Shown here piece after piece: positions 43,853 to 56,100 of a stretch of 64,000 nucleotides of DNA (within the stretch, counting starts at the first letter, position 1; every line of letters begins with the position of its first letter). A program made the translations under genes and the position numbers. This DNA is from Terracoccus luteus (GTDB lineage Bacteria; Actinomycetota; Actinomycetes; Actinomycetales; Dermatophilaceae), in NCBI RefSeq assembly GCF_003635045.1, contig NZ_RBXT01000001.1, positions 1,674,001 to 1,738,000 of the forward strand. Reading direction: 5' to 3'. Below the pieces are notes generated by a model. That model was not told the origin of the DNA, did no database searches, and was given only the letters and a program-made list of their open reading frames with translations.

Positions 43853-44218
43853 TCAGTGGGCCCGACGGCGCGGGGTCGCCTCGACGTGCGCGATGGCGAG
43901 CTCGAGCTGCTCGCGCACCCACGCCGCGTCGTGGCGCACCGTGCGCAGCATGAAGTGGCGGCGTGGGTTGCCGGCGACGCAGAACCCGAGCCCGAGACGT
44001 GACTCGTGCTCGGAGTTCCAGTACTTCTCGAGCTCGCGCTCGCGGTCCCAGCCGACGGGGGCGTGCAGGTACCCCGTGAAGTCGGCGACCGCGCCGTCCT
44101 CGTCGTAGCGGCGACCGCGTGGGGGGTCGATGCTCTCGACCGTGACGCCGTCGACCGGTGCCGTCAGCGTCTGCGCCCCGGAGCCGGCAGCGACCCCGTT
44201 CCTCGTGTACGTGTCCAT
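43853..44218 (-). CDS. Conserved-looking protein of unknown function
   Basis: 121 residues; not recognised. The sequence has no membrane segment or signal. It is moderately charged, with a Trp/Tyr-rich centre (FTGYLHAPVGWDRERELEKYWNSEHESRLGLGF) and a C-terminal helix (DAAWVREQLELAIAHVEATPRRR). Normal codon use and an ATG at 44218 support it as real. It converges on the MBL gene and diverges from the NlpC/P60 gene 90 bases away. No function is proposed. Confidence 0.65.
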   Translation of the reverse strand: MDTYTRNGVAAGSGAQTLTAPVDGVTVESIDPPRGRRYDEDGAVADFTGYLHAPVGWDRERELEKYWNSEHESRLGLGFCVAGNPRRHFMLRTVRHDAAWVREQLELAIAHVEATPRRRAH

Positions 44219-44308
44219 CTCTCGACGGTACGACCGGCCCCCCTGCGACGGAAGGGACGAGAGGCCGTTCGCAGGGTGTTCGGAGCAACCTCATACGTGC
44301 GTGACAGG

Positions 44309-45202
44309 ATGCCGGTCGTGTCGTCAGCAGCATCGCCGTCCTCCCCCGTCGCGGCCTCGTCGTCCTCGTCGTCCTCGCCGGCCTCGTCACGGCGCCACGC
44401 GGTCGTGCGCGTCCCCGTCACGACGGTGTGGTCCGCGCCCGACAGCCCACGCCCGGTCGACGCCCCCGTCGTGCGCGCCGAGCCCGACGCCGCCGCGTGG
44501 CTCGCCGCGCTCGACGCCGAGCCCGACGGACGGGGCCGGCTCGGCCTGCACGGGCGCGCCGAGACGCAGCTCGTGGCCGGCGAGCCCGTCCTCGTCGTCG
44601 AGGAGCGCGAGGTCGACGGGCCCGCGGTGTCGGACACCCGTGGGTCGTCGGCCGAGGGCACGGATGCCGTTGCGCCCGTGTCGTGGTCGCGCATCGTCGC
44701 GCCGTGGCAGCCCTCCCCCAAGGACCCGGCCGGCTACCCCGGGTGGGTGCCGACCGCTCACCTGACGCACGTGCCCGACTGGTCCGAGACGGCATCCGGC
44801 CCGCCCCCGGCCACCGACCACCCGGCGACCGACGTCGACCACCCCGCCCTCGTCCTTGCCCGCGAGCACCTCGGGCTGCCCTACCTCTGGGGCGGGCTGA
44901 GCCCCCTCGGGCTCGACTGCTCCGGCCTCGTGCACCACACGTGGCGCCGCTTCGGCCTCGTCGTGCCGCGCGACGCGTCGGCCCAGGCGGAGGGCTCCGA
45001 ACCCGTCGAGGTCGACGCCGTGCGGCCCGGCGACCTCTACTTCTTCGCCCACCCCGGCAAGGGGGTGCACCACGTCGGCATCGTCGTCGAGCCGGGCCGC
45101 ATGGTGCACGCCTCGGAGACCGGCGGGGTGCTCGTCGAGGAGCAGCTCGGGCAGGACCGCCTGGACACCCTCGTGTCGGCCGGGCGCCTGCCCCGGCCGT
45201 GA
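44309..45202 (+). CDS. NlpC/P60 (C40) endopeptidase with SH3-like region
   Basis: 297 residues. A Ser-rich start is followed by an SH3b-like region (about 30-155; RVPVTTVWSAP, PGWVPTAHL) and an NlpC/P60 domain (about 175-297). The catalytic Cys204 is in LGLDCSGLVHHTW and His255 in HHVGIVVEPG. It probably cleaves peptidoglycan stem peptides (D-Glu/L-Ala to diamino acid bond). No clear signal peptide is visible from this start; GTG codons at 44297 and 44318 are alternatives. Its stop overlaps the EamA gene (GTGA). Confidence 0.85.
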   Translation: MPVVSSAASPSSPVAASSSSSSSPASSRRHAVVRVPVTTVWSAPDSPRPVDAPVVRAEPDAAAWLAALDAEPDGRGRLGLHGRAETQLVAGEPVLVVEEREVDGPAVSDTRGSSAEGTDAVAPVSWSRIVAPWQPSPKDPAGYPGWVPTAHLTHVPDWSETASGPPPATDHPATDVDHPALVLAREHLGLPYLWGGLSPLGLDCSGLVHHTWRRFGLVVPRDASAQAEGSEPVEVDAVRPGDLYFFAHPGKGVHHVGIVVEPGRMVHASETGGVLVEEQLGQDRLDTLVSAGRLPRP

Positions 45203-46095
45203 GGGCCGACCCGCGCACTGCTCCCCTGCTCGTCCTCGGCGGAGTCGTCTCGGTGCAGTTCGGCGCCGCCCTCGCGACCACGCTCATCCCGCGCATCGGC
45301 GCGACCGGCTCGGTCACCCTGCGCCTCGCCATCTCGTGCGTGCTGCTGCTCCTGCTCGTGCGGCCGTCGGTGCGGGGCCGGTCGCGGGCGGAGTGGGGCA
45401 CCGTCGTCGCGTTCGGCCTCACCCTCGCCGCGATGAACACCGCCTTCTACAGCTCGCTCGCCCACCTGCCGATCGGGGTCGCGGTGACGGTCGAGTTCCT
45501 CGGCCCGCTGACGCTGGCCGCCGTGCGCAGCCGGCGCGCCCTCGACCTCGTCGCCGTGCTCGCCGCGGCCGGAGGGGTGGTGCTCGTCTCCGGGGCGCTC
45601 GACGCGTCGTGGTCGACCCTCGACCGGGTCGGCATCGGCTGGGGACTGCTCGCGGGAGTGCTGTGGGCGATGTACATCGTGCTCAGCCAGCGGACGGGGT
45701 CGAGCTTCGACGGGGTCGACGGCCTGGCGCTGGCGCTGCTCGTCTCGACCGTCGCCGTCGCCCCGTTCGGGCTGGCGTCGGCCGGCTCCTGGTCGTGGTC
45801 GTGGTCGCTCGTCGCGACCGGCGTCGGCATCGCCGTGCTCTCGTCGGTGCTGCCGTACTCGCTCGAGCTCATGGCCCTGCGGCACCTGTCGCAGAGGGTC
45901 TTCGGGGTGCTGCTGAGCCTCGAGCCGGCGGTGGCGGCCGTGGCCGGGCTCGTCGTGCTGGGCCAGGTGCTCGGCGGCAGCCAGCTCGCCGGCCTGCTGC
46001 TCGTCGTGGCGGCGAGCATGATCGTGCTGGGCTCGCAGGTGCGCCCCTCGTCGTCGCCGCCCCCGTCCGGTGACGGCGGTCTCGGCGCCGGCTGA
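45199..46095 (+). CDS. EamA/RhtA-family transporter
   Basis: 298 residues with ten hydrophobic segments arranged as two five-segment halves, typical of the drug/metabolite transporter superfamily. RhtA-like features are AMNTAFYSSLAHLPIGVAVTVEFLGPLTLA and the second-half echo VLPYSLELMALRHLSQRVFGVLLSLEPAVAAVAGLVVL. It probably exports a small metabolite such as an amino acid (inference from RhtA). GTG overlaps the preceding stop. Confidence 0.88.
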   Translation: MRADPRTAPLLVLGGVVSVQFGAALATTLIPRIGATGSVTLRLAISCVLLLLLVRPSVRGRSRAEWGTVVAFGLTLAAMNTAFYSSLAHLPIGVAVTVEFLGPLTLAAVRSRRALDLVAVLAAAGGVVLVSGALDASWSTLDRVGIGWGLLAGVLWAMYIVLSQRTGSSFDGVDGLALALLVSTVAVAPFGLASAGSWSWSWSLVATGVGIAVLSSVLPYSLELMALRHLSQRVFGVLLSLEPAVAAVAGLVVLGQVLGGSQLAGLLLVVAASMIVLGSQVRPSSSPPPSGDGGLGAG

Positions 46096-46105
46096 GAAGT
46101 GGGTG

Positions 46106-46145
46106 GTGAAGGGTCTGAGCCCTCCAGAGGGCCTGAACCCTTCAC
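46106..46145. terminator. Long imperfect hairpin between convergent genes
   Basis: GTGAAGGGT and ACCCTTCAC (9 bp) enclose CTGA/CTGA (two G-U wobbles) and a 6-bp GCCCTC/GAGGGC top. It lies 10 bases after the EamA stop and facing the end of the minus-strand gene at 46229, so it may serve both strands. Confidence 0.65.
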
Positions 46146-46228
46146 GACCCGGGTCGGTCGCGTCTCACAACGGCCTCACCCCACCCCGCGCGACATGACC
46201 CGCGACGTGACCGGATGCCGGGGGAGGC

Positions 46229-46939
46229 TCAGCCCAGCGGGTCGAGGACGACCGTCGCCAGCACGACGAGGATCCAGGCCTTGCCACCGGTGAGCCGGCG
46301 GACGCGAGGCTCGGTGCCGCCCCACGGCAGGCGACCGCCGAGCAGCAGGAAGGCCGGCACGGCCACGAAGAAGAACGGGCTGAAGACGAACCAGAACCAC
46401 GCCCACCTGGTGCCCCGCCACGGCTCGGGGCCGGCCACGAGGGCCAGCGTGAGCAGCCAGACGACGAGGGCGGCGGTCATGAACCACGTCGGGACCTGCC
46501 ACCCGGCGAACGACGCCCCACCGTGGCGGTCCACGACGTCGACGACGAGCGACTCGCCACCGGGGACGGCGCGGAGGTGGTCGACGACGCTGCCGACCTC
46601 GGTGGCGCGGTCGGTCCCGTCGCTGAGCACGGTGCCGCCGGTTGTCGCGTCGCTCACCTGGCGCACCTCCGCGGCACGGGCGACGCCGTGCTCGCGCCAC
46701 GTGACCTGGGCGGTCGCGAAGCCGTTCGCCTCGGGGCCGAGGGGGTCGGTCACGGTCACCCGGGTCACCGACCCGTCACGGACGGCGTCGTCGAGGTCCC
46801 CGAGCGCCGCCGGCGCGGTGGCGACGAACGGGAAGACCGCGAGCAGCAGCGCCGTGGCCGCGAGCAGGGCCCAGCGCCAGCGGTCCGTCGACCACAGGGG
46901 CGGGGCGGCGGGCTCGCGCGTCGCGGCGGCGGTCGTCAT
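46229..46939 (-). CDS. Membrane protein of unknown function
   Basis: 236 residues. One membrane segment near the N-terminus (about 24-42) is followed by an outer domain (about 45-140) and three more segments (about 148-168, 180-198 and 215-233). The tail FFFVAVPAFLLLGGRLPWGGTEPRVRRLTGGKAWILV recalls small integral proteins of Micrococcales, but I do not recognise the family. It stands alone and diverges from the giant surface protein gene. Confidence 0.75.
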   Translation of the reverse strand: MTTAAATREPAAPPLWSTDRWRWALLAATALLLAVFPFVATAPAALGDLDDAVRDGSVTRVTVTDPLGPEANGFATAQVTWREHGVARAAEVRQVSDATTGGTVLSDGTDRATEVGSVVDHLRAVPGGESLVVDVVDRHGGASFAGWQVPTWFMTAALVVWLLTLALVAGPEPWRGTRWAWFWFVFSPFFFVAVPAFLLLGGRLPWGGTEPRVRRLTGGKAWILVVLATVVLDPLG

Positions 46940-47187
46940 GCCCGGACCCTAGGGCCACGCCCGCGACCCCGCCAGCACCCCGACCGGGCGCCGCCGTCGA
47001 CCCTGCGACCCAACCGGCCATCCCGAGACGGCCGGGACCCCGTCGTCGCGCACACCCCGGCAGCTTTCGACGGGCGCACACCCGGATGTGTCCCTACGCT
47101 GTGGCTCGGTGACCTGGCCACAGGTCGCCTTCCCGGCGTCGCGACGGTGCGGCCGGGGACGGCTTCCGTGAGGAAGGCGCCGGTCAC

Positions 47188-50100
47188 GTGCTGGTCGCTC
47201 GAAGGTCTTGGGGCGGACGTCTCGCGCTTGGGGTGCGAGCCGGTCTGGCGCTGCTGCTCGCCCTCGTCACCGCGGTCGTCGTCACCCCGGGCGCCGAGCG
47301 CGCCGACGCCGCCGTCGTGCGCTCGTTCTCCAAGCTCTTCTCGCAGCAGACCAACGGCTCGATCGCCATCACCGGCAACCGCCTCATGACGTGCGGCAAC
47401 GCCAACGCGTGCACCGAGGCACTGGCCGGCACCACGACCGCGAGCAACAACAACTTCACGATGACCTTCCTCGACGCCGACAACGTGTCGAGCACGAGCA
47501 GCTCGTCGGGGGCGGGGGTCAGCATCCCCAGCGGCGCGCGGGTGCTCTACGCCGGCCTCTTCTGGGGCGCCGCCCGTACCGCCGGCCAGAACGGCAACGC
47601 CGCCACCGGCAACCCGAACCAGCTGAAGTTCCGGGCCCCGGGCGCCGCCGCCTACACGACGCTGACCGCCGACACCGTCGACAGCTCGGGCCTGTCGACG
47701 AACGACTACTCCGCCTACAAGGACGTCACCTCGATCGTCCAGGCGGCCGGAAGCGGCACCTACTGGGGGGCCGACATCTCCGCCGCCACCGGGTCCGACC
47801 GCTACGGCGCCTGGAGCCTCGTCGTCGCCATCGGCGACCCCACCGCCCCGCTGCGCGACCTCACGGTCTTCAACGGCTACGCCACCCTGACGAACAACGA
47901 GCTCGTCACGACGACGATCTCCGGCTTCCTCGCCCCACCGTCGGGAGCGGTCAGCGCGAAGTTCGGGACCGTCGTCTACGAGGGCGACGCGGGCCTCACC
48001 GGCGACTACATGACGGTCGGCACGACCCGGCTCGCCGACGCCCAGAGCCCGTCGGCCAACTTCTTCGGCAGCAGGGTCACCGCCGGTGGGGCCAACCTCA
48101 CCGACCGCACGCCGGCGAGCGTCAACAACCTCGGGGCCGACTCCAAGGTGGTGGACGCACCCGGGGTCGTCCCGAATGGCGCCACCTCGACCAACGTCAC
48201 CTTCTCGACGAGCGGCGACTTCTACTACCCCGCCGTGCTCACCACCCAGATCGACCTCTACGCCCCGACCATCACCGGGACGAAGAGCGCCAGCAACCTG
48301 TCGGGCAACAGCCCGGCCCGGGCGGGCGACGTCATCGAGTACACGATGGCCTTCACCAACACCGGCGACGACAACGCCGTCAACTCCGTGGTCGAGGACG
48401 CCCTGCCACCCAACTCGACGTACGTGCCGGGCTCGCTGTCGGTGCTGGCCGGCGCCGGGACCGGCGCCAAGACCGACGCCGCCGGCGACGACCAGGCGGA
48501 GTACGTCGCCGCCACCAGACAGGTGCGCTTCCGGGTCGGCACCGGCGCGAACGCGACGAGCGGCGGGGTGCTCTCGAACGGTGGCACCACACGGCTGCGC
48601 TTCCAGGTCACGGTCGACACCGCGGCATCCGGCACGACGCTCTCGAACTCGGGCAACCTCGTCTACACCGCCGCCACGATCGGCACCCGGTACACGTACC
48701 AGACGGCCGACGCCTCGACCCCGGTCGCGACGCGGGCCGACCTGTCGCTGACGAAGACGACGGCGCAGACGGCCGTCGTCGCCGGCGACACGGTGACCTA
48801 CACCCTGCGCGCCGCCAACTCCGGGCCCACCGCGGCCACCGACGTCGTCGTCACCGACACCCTCCCGTCGGGGGCGACGCTGGTGTCGAGCACCCCGTCG
48901 CAGGGCGCCTGCACGCCGTCCGGCCAGACCCTCACCTGCGCGGTCGGCACGGTGCCCAACGGCGCCGCCGCCACCGTGACCGTCGTCGTGCGCGTGCCGT
49001 CCGGCTCGACCGCCACGACCGTCACCAACGTCGCCGACGTGTCGAGCTCGACCTCCGACCCCGACACGACGAACAACCGGGCCTCGGTGACGACCCCCGT
49101 CACCCGCGCGGCCGACGTCTCCCTGACGAAGACGGTCAGCACCGCGACACCGGCCCCGGGGACGACGGTCACCTACACGCTCACGGCCCGCAACAACGGC
49201 CTGTCGGATGCCGTCGACGCCGTCGTCACGGACACCCTCCCCACCGCGTTCCAGGCCCTCACGGCCACGACGACGGCCGGGTCCTGCACGGTGACGGGCA
49301 ACGGGATCTCCTGTGCCGTGGGCACGCTCGCCCCCGGGGCCACCGCGACGGTGCAGGTCACCGCTCGCGTCGACTCCGGCTTCAGCGGCGGTGGGGCGCT
49401 CGTCAACCGGGCCCAGGTGCAGTCGAGCACCCCCGACCCCACGCCGGCGAACAACACCGCCGCCGTCACCGTGACGCCCACCGCCGCGGTGACCGACATC
49501 CAGGTCGCCAAGGAGACGCTGACGTCCCCCGTCGTGGCCGGCGGCCCGGTCGCCTACCGGGTCACCCTCACCAACGCCGGACCGTCCGTCGCCCGCACGG
49601 TGACCCTGACCGACGCCCTGCCGTCGACCTTCAGCGGGGTGACCGCGACGACCAGCCTCGGCACGTGCACCGTCACGGGCACGACCGTCTCCTGCACCGT
49701 CGACCCGCTGCCGACGGGGTCGAGCGTCGTCGTCACGGTCAACGCCGTCCTCTCCCCCACCGCGACCGGCACGGTCGCCAACATGGCGAGCGCGACCTCG
49801 GCCACGACCGACCCGACGCCGGGGAACAACGCCGCGACGGTCACCGACACCGTGACCACGGCGGCCGACCTCGACCTCGACAAGGGCGCCACCCCGGTGC
49901 CGGTCGTCAACGGCCAGGACGTCACCTACACGCTGCGGGTGCGCAACCTCGGCCCGTCGACGTCGCGCGGCGTCGTGCTCACCGACCCGGTGCCCGCGCC
50001 GCTCGTCTTCCGCTCGGCGGCGCCGTCGCAGGGGTCGTGCACCCAGTCCGGTGGCACGGTCACCTGCCTGCTCGGCGACGTGCCCCTCGGGGCTACCGCC

Positions 50101-53100
50101 ACCGTCACGGTGGTCGCCGCGGTCCCTCCGGCCGGTGGCGCCAACGGGGTCACGAACACGGCGCGGGTCACCGCGTCGACGACCGACCCCGCCACCGTCA
50201 ACAACACGGCGAGCTACCGCCTCAGCACCGGCGCGTCGGCGAACGTCGTCATGAGCAAGACCGCCGGCCCCGCGACGGCCACGGCAGGCGCGCCGGTCAC
50301 CTTCACCCTCGCCGCCCGCAACGCCGGCCCCTCCGACGCCCAGGGCGTCACGGTCACCGACCAGGTCCCGGCCTCCGTCGCCATCAGCGCCGTCACCACG
50401 ACGACACCGGGGGCGACCTGCACGACCACCGGCAACGCCGTGAGCTGCACGGCCTCGACGCTGACGGCCGGCAGCAGCCTCGTCGTCACCGTGCAGGGCA
50501 CGCTGGCCGCCACCACCGCGGCCGGCACCCTGACCAACACGGCCACCGCGACCGTCTCGTCACCGACCGACCCGACCCTCGGTGACAACACCGCGACGAG
50601 CTCGACCCCCGTGCAGACCCGCGCCGACGTCGTGCTGGCCAAGACCGGCCCCGCCACGGTCACCGCCGGCGGGGCGGTCACGTGGACCCTGACCGCCCGC
50701 AACGACGGCCCCTCGACCGCCCGTGACGTCCTGGTGCAAGACGCCCCACCGAGAGGGTTCACCTTCGCCACCGGCACCGGACCCGGCACCACGTGCGAGC
50801 AGCAGCAGGACATCGCGGTGCCGATCATCGAGTGCGCCCTCGGCACCCTCGCCCCGGGCGAGAGCCGGACCATCACCCTCAGCGGCAGCATCGACGCCGA
50901 CACCGTGGCGGGCACCGCGCTGACCAACAGCGCCACCATGTCGTCGTCGACCCCCGACCCGAACCCGGCGAACAACACGGCGGCGGCGACGACGACCACC
51001 ACCACCAGCGCCGACGTCTCGGTCTCCAAGTCGGTGGCGCCCGACCCGCTCACCGCCGGCGCCGCCGCGACGTACACGCTGCTGCTCGGCAACGCCGGCC
51101 CCTCCACGGCTCAGGGCGTGACCGTGACGGACACGCTGCCCGCGGCGCTGCGCGTGACCGGGGCCGTCGTCGCGGGCGGGACGTGCGCGGTGGCCGGCCA
51201 GCAGGTGACGTGCACCGTCCCCCAGCTCGCCGCCGGTGCCACGGCCGAGGCCCTCGTCCAAGTGGTGGTCGCGGCCGACACCACCGCAGCGGTCACCAAC
51301 ACCGCGAGCGTCTCGAGCTCCACGCCCGACCCGACCCCGGGCGACAACACGGACGCCCTCGTCACCCCGGTGGAGGAGAGCGCGGACCTCGAGCTGCTCA
51401 AGACGGCGGACACGCGGTCGGTCGTCGCCGGGACGGGCCTGACCTACACGGTCACGGTCGTCAACAACGGCCCCTCGGTCGCCACCGCCGCCACCGTCAC
51501 CGACACCCTGCCGACCGGGCTGACCTACCTCGACGGGTCGACCAGCGCCGGTGCCTGCACGGTGTCGGGCCAGACGGTGACGTGCGCCGTCGGCGACGTG
51601 GCCCCCGGCGACCCGGTCACCATCACCATCAGCGCGCGACTCGCCCGCGGGTTCGCCGCCGACACGCTGGCGAACAGCGCGACGGTGGCCTCGCCCACCC
51701 CTGACCCCGCGTCCGACAACGACACCGCGACGGCCGACGTCGAGGTCACCCGCAGCGCCGACCTCTCCGTCAGCAAGGCGGCCACGCCCGAGACCGTCGT
51801 CCCCGGGCGGGAGGTCACGTACGCGATCACGGTCACGAACGACGGACCGTCGACGGCGCGTGACGTCACGGTGGCGGATGCCGTACCGGCCGGCATCCGC
51901 GTCACGTCGGCGACCTGGGGGGCGGGCACCGCGTGCACCGTGGCGGGGCAGGACGTCACGTGCGCCCTCGGGTCGGTCCCCGTCGGGCAGGTCAGCGTCA
52001 CGGTGGTCGGCACCGTCGACTCGCAGTTCGCCGGCACCAGCCTGACCAACACGGCGACGGTGGCCTCGGGCACCGACGACCCCGACCCCGACGGCGACAC
52101 GGCCACCGTCGTCTCCCCCGTGGTGGGCCAGGCCGACCTCGAGCTCGTCAAGACCATCACGCCCACGAACCCGGTCGCCGGCCAGCAGGTGACGTTCACC
52201 CTGACGGCGACCAACAACGGGCCGTCCGCCGCCCTCAGTCCGCAGTTCATCGACCAGCTGCCGCCAGGGCTGACGAACGTGTCGGTCGTGCCGCCACCGG
52301 GTGCCACCGGCTGCGAGATCGTGCCCCCGGTCAGCCCGGGCACCGTCGACAACCCGACCGCCCCGACCGTCATCTGCAGCGGGCCGATCTTCCGGGCCGG
52401 GATCACCGTGGTCGGTACCATCACCGCGACCATCACACCCGCCTACGTCGGGACCCTGAGCAACACGGGGCGCACGAGCTCGGACACCCTCGACCCGGTC
52501 GCGTCCAACAACGAGTCGACGGTCGCCGTCACGGTCGGCCAGTCGGCCGACCTGTCGATCGCCAAGACGGTCTCACCGACGACGCCCGTGCCTGGACAGC
52601 CGGTCACCTACACCCTCGCCGTGCGCAACGCGGGCCCGTCGACGGCCACCGCCGTCACCGTGTCCGACGTCGTCCCGGCCACGGTGACCGGCGTGCGGGC
52701 CACGTCGACGGCGGGCTCGTGCACGGTCGGGGCCGGCAACGCCGTCAGCTGCGCGGTCGGCTCCGTCGCACCCTCGGCCCTCGTCACGGTCACCGTGAGC
52801 GGGACCCTGTCGCCGTCGGCCACCGGCGCGGTGACGAACACGGCGACGGTCACCGCCGCGACGCCGGACCCCGACGCGACGGACAACTCCTCGACGGTGA
52901 CGAGCCCGACCGCCCCCTCGGCCGACGTGTCGGTGACCAAGACCCTGACCCCGGCGGCCCCGGTACCGGGCGGCCCGGTGACGTTCACGATGACGGTGCG
53001 CAACGCCGGCCCGTCCACGGCCACCGCCGTCACCCTGACCGACCCCCTCGACGACGCGCTGCGGGGCACGGCCGTCACGAGCTCCGTGGGCACCTGCACG

Positions 53101-56100
53101 GTGACGGGGACGAGCCTCGGATGCCGGCTCGGTGACCTCGCGCCGGGTGGGTCGGCCACGGTCACGGTGACCGCCGTGCTCGACGCCGGCTTCACCGGCT
53201 CCCTCAGCAACACCGCCACCGTCGGGAGCGCCACCACCGACCCCGTGCCGGGCAACGACACCGCGACCGCCTCGGGGACGACGGCCCCGAGCGCGGACGT
53301 CTCGCTCACGAAGACGCTGACCCCCGAGGCACCGATCCCCGGTGCGGCGGTGTCGTACACGGTGCAGGTGCGCAACGCCGGGCCCTCCACGGCATCCGGC
53401 GTGGTCGTCACCGACCCGCTCGACGCCGCGATCACACAGGTCACCGCGACGGTCGACGACGGCAGCACGTGCGCCCTCGCCGCCGACAACACCCTCTCGT
53501 GCCCCGTCGGGTCGGTCGCCCCCGGCGGCCAGGTGACCGTCTCCGTCACGGGGACCCTCGCCCCCGACTTCACCGGGCGGCTCGAGAACACCGCGACCGC
53601 GCGGTCGGCGACGCCCGACCCGGTCGCCGACAACAACACCGCGTCGGCCTCCGGTCAGGCCGCGCCGAGCGCCGACGTCTCGATCGGCAAGGCGCTGACC
53701 CCGCTCGACCCGACGCCCGGCGAGCAGGTGCGCTTCACCCTCACGGTCGACGACGTCGGCCCGTCGACCGCCGCCGGGGTCACCGTGCGCGACCAGCTCG
53801 ACCCCGCCCTCGGTGACATCCGCGTCACGAGCACGGCCGGCACGTGCACCGTCGACGCCGCCCGGTTGCTCACGTGCGCCGTGGGCGCGCTCGACCCCGA
53901 TGACACCGAGGTGACGGTGACCGTCATCGCCACCCTGTCGACCGGCTTCACCGGCACCCTCACCAACACCGCCACGGCGACCTCGTCGACACCCGACCCG
54001 GACACCTCGAACAACAGCGCCACCGTGTCCGACGACAGCGTGCCGTCGGCCGACCTGTCCGTCGTCAAGACCATCGCGCCCCTCTCGCCCGTCCCGGGTC
54101 AGCCGGTGACGTTCACGCTCGTCGTCGCCAACGCCGGTCCGTCCAACGCGACCCAGGTCACGCTGACCGACCGGCTCGACGCCGCGCTCGAGGGGGCGAC
54201 GGCCACGACGAGCGCCGGCACGTGCGCCGTCGGCGCGGACGACGCCCTGACGTGCGACCTCGGCACGGTCATCTCGGGGGCGACCGTGACCGTCACGGTC
54301 ACCGCGACCCTCCAACCGGGCTACACCGGGCCGCTGTCCAACACCGCCCGGGTCGCCTCGCCCGTCAACGACCCGCAGCCGGGCAACAACACCTCGGCCG
54401 TCACCGGCCCGACGCTGGCCGCGGCCGACCTCTCGGTGAGCAAGTCCGTCAGCCCCGGCGCGCCCGTCCCGGGCCGGCCGGTCACGTACACCGTCACGGT
54501 GCGCAACGCCGGCCCGTCGACCGCCACCGAGGTCGTGCTCACCGACCCGCTCGACCCCGCGCTCACCGGCGCCACGGCGACGTCGACGGCCGGCTCGTGC
54601 CTCACCGCCGGCGGCGACGTCACCTGCGCCCTCGGCGCGGTGGCCCCGTCCGGTGTCGTCACGGTGACCGTGACCGCCGACCTCGACCGGGCCTTCACCG
54701 GCACCCTGGCCAACACCGCCACGGTCCGCACCGCGACGGTCGACCCCGACACGACGAACGACCGCGACACCGTCTCCGTCGTCACCGCACCGTCGGCCGG
54801 CCTGTCGATCAGCAAGACGCTGGAGACCGCCGCCCCGGTCCCGGGTTCCGCCGTGACGTACACCCTCACGGTCACGAACGACGGGCCGTCGACGGCCACC
54901 GGGGTGCTCGTGACCGACCAGCTCGACACGGCCCTGACTGCCGTCACGGCGACCGCCGACGACCAGAGCACCTGCACCGTCTCGGCGACCGACCTGCTCA
55001 CCTGCCCGCTCGCCCCCGTCGCGCCCGGCGAGCGGGTCACCGTCACGGTGACCGCCACCCTCGACGCGGGCTTCACGGGTGCTCTCGTCAACGACGCCAC
55101 GGTGTCGTCCGACACCCCCGACCCCGACCCGTCCGACGACACGGCATCGGTCACCGGTACGGCATCCCCGTCAGCCGACGTGTCGGTCGTCAAGACCCTG
55201 ACGCCGTCGGTCCCCGTGCCCGGCCAGCCCGTCACGTACACCTTCGTCGTCACCAACGACGGCCCCTCCACCGCCGCCGGCGTCGAACTCGACGACCCCC
55301 TCGACGCCGCCCTCACGGGGGCGCTCGCGACGTCCGACCTTGGGTCGTGCTCCGTCGAGGCGGGTGCGCTCGACTGCGACCTCGGCTCCCTCGCGCCCGG
55401 GTCCGACGCGACGGTGACCCTCACGGCCGTGCTGTCGCCGTCCTTCACCGGCACCCTCACCAACACCGCGACCGTGTCGGCGCAGACGGACGACCCGGAC
55501 CCGGCGAACGACACCTCGACCGCCAACGGTGCCGCGGCGCCGTCGGCGAACCTGTCCCTCACCAAAGCGGTGAGCCCCGAACGCCCGGTCCCCGGGCAGC
55601 CGGTCACCTTCACCCTCGGCGTCCGCAACGACGGGCCGTCCGACGCGACCGGTGTCACCGTCGAGGACACCCTCGCCGACGTCCTCTCGAACGCGACCGC
55701 CACGAGTCCCGACGGCACCTGCGACGTCACCGACGGTGGTGTGGTCACCTGCGACCTTGGCACCCTCGCGCCGGGGGCCGTCACCTCGGTGACGATCCGC
55801 GCCGACCTCGCGAGCTCGGCCACCGGCATCCTCGAGAACACGGCGACCGTCGGCTCGGACACCGACGACCCCGACACCGACGACAACACGGCCACGGTCA
55901 CCGGCACGACCGCCCCGGCCGCCGACCTCTCCGTCACCAAGACCCTCGCGCCGACCGACCCCGTCCCCGGTCAGCGCGTCACGTTCACGCTCACCGTGCG
56001 CGACAACGGCCCGTCGGATGCCGTCGGGGTGACGGTCGTCGACGACCTCGACCCCGCGCTCACCGACGTCCGAGCGACGTCCACGGCCGGGACGTGCGCG

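Noticed and set aside
46940-47187. Riboswitch or promoter before the giant gene
   Set aside because: TACGCT and TTTCGA are present but 23 bases apart, and no known leader motif could be matched.
47208-50585. 1125-codon +2 frame inside the giant gene
   Set aside because: A frame-shifted shadow (Arg/His/Gly-rich) of the DUF11 array.
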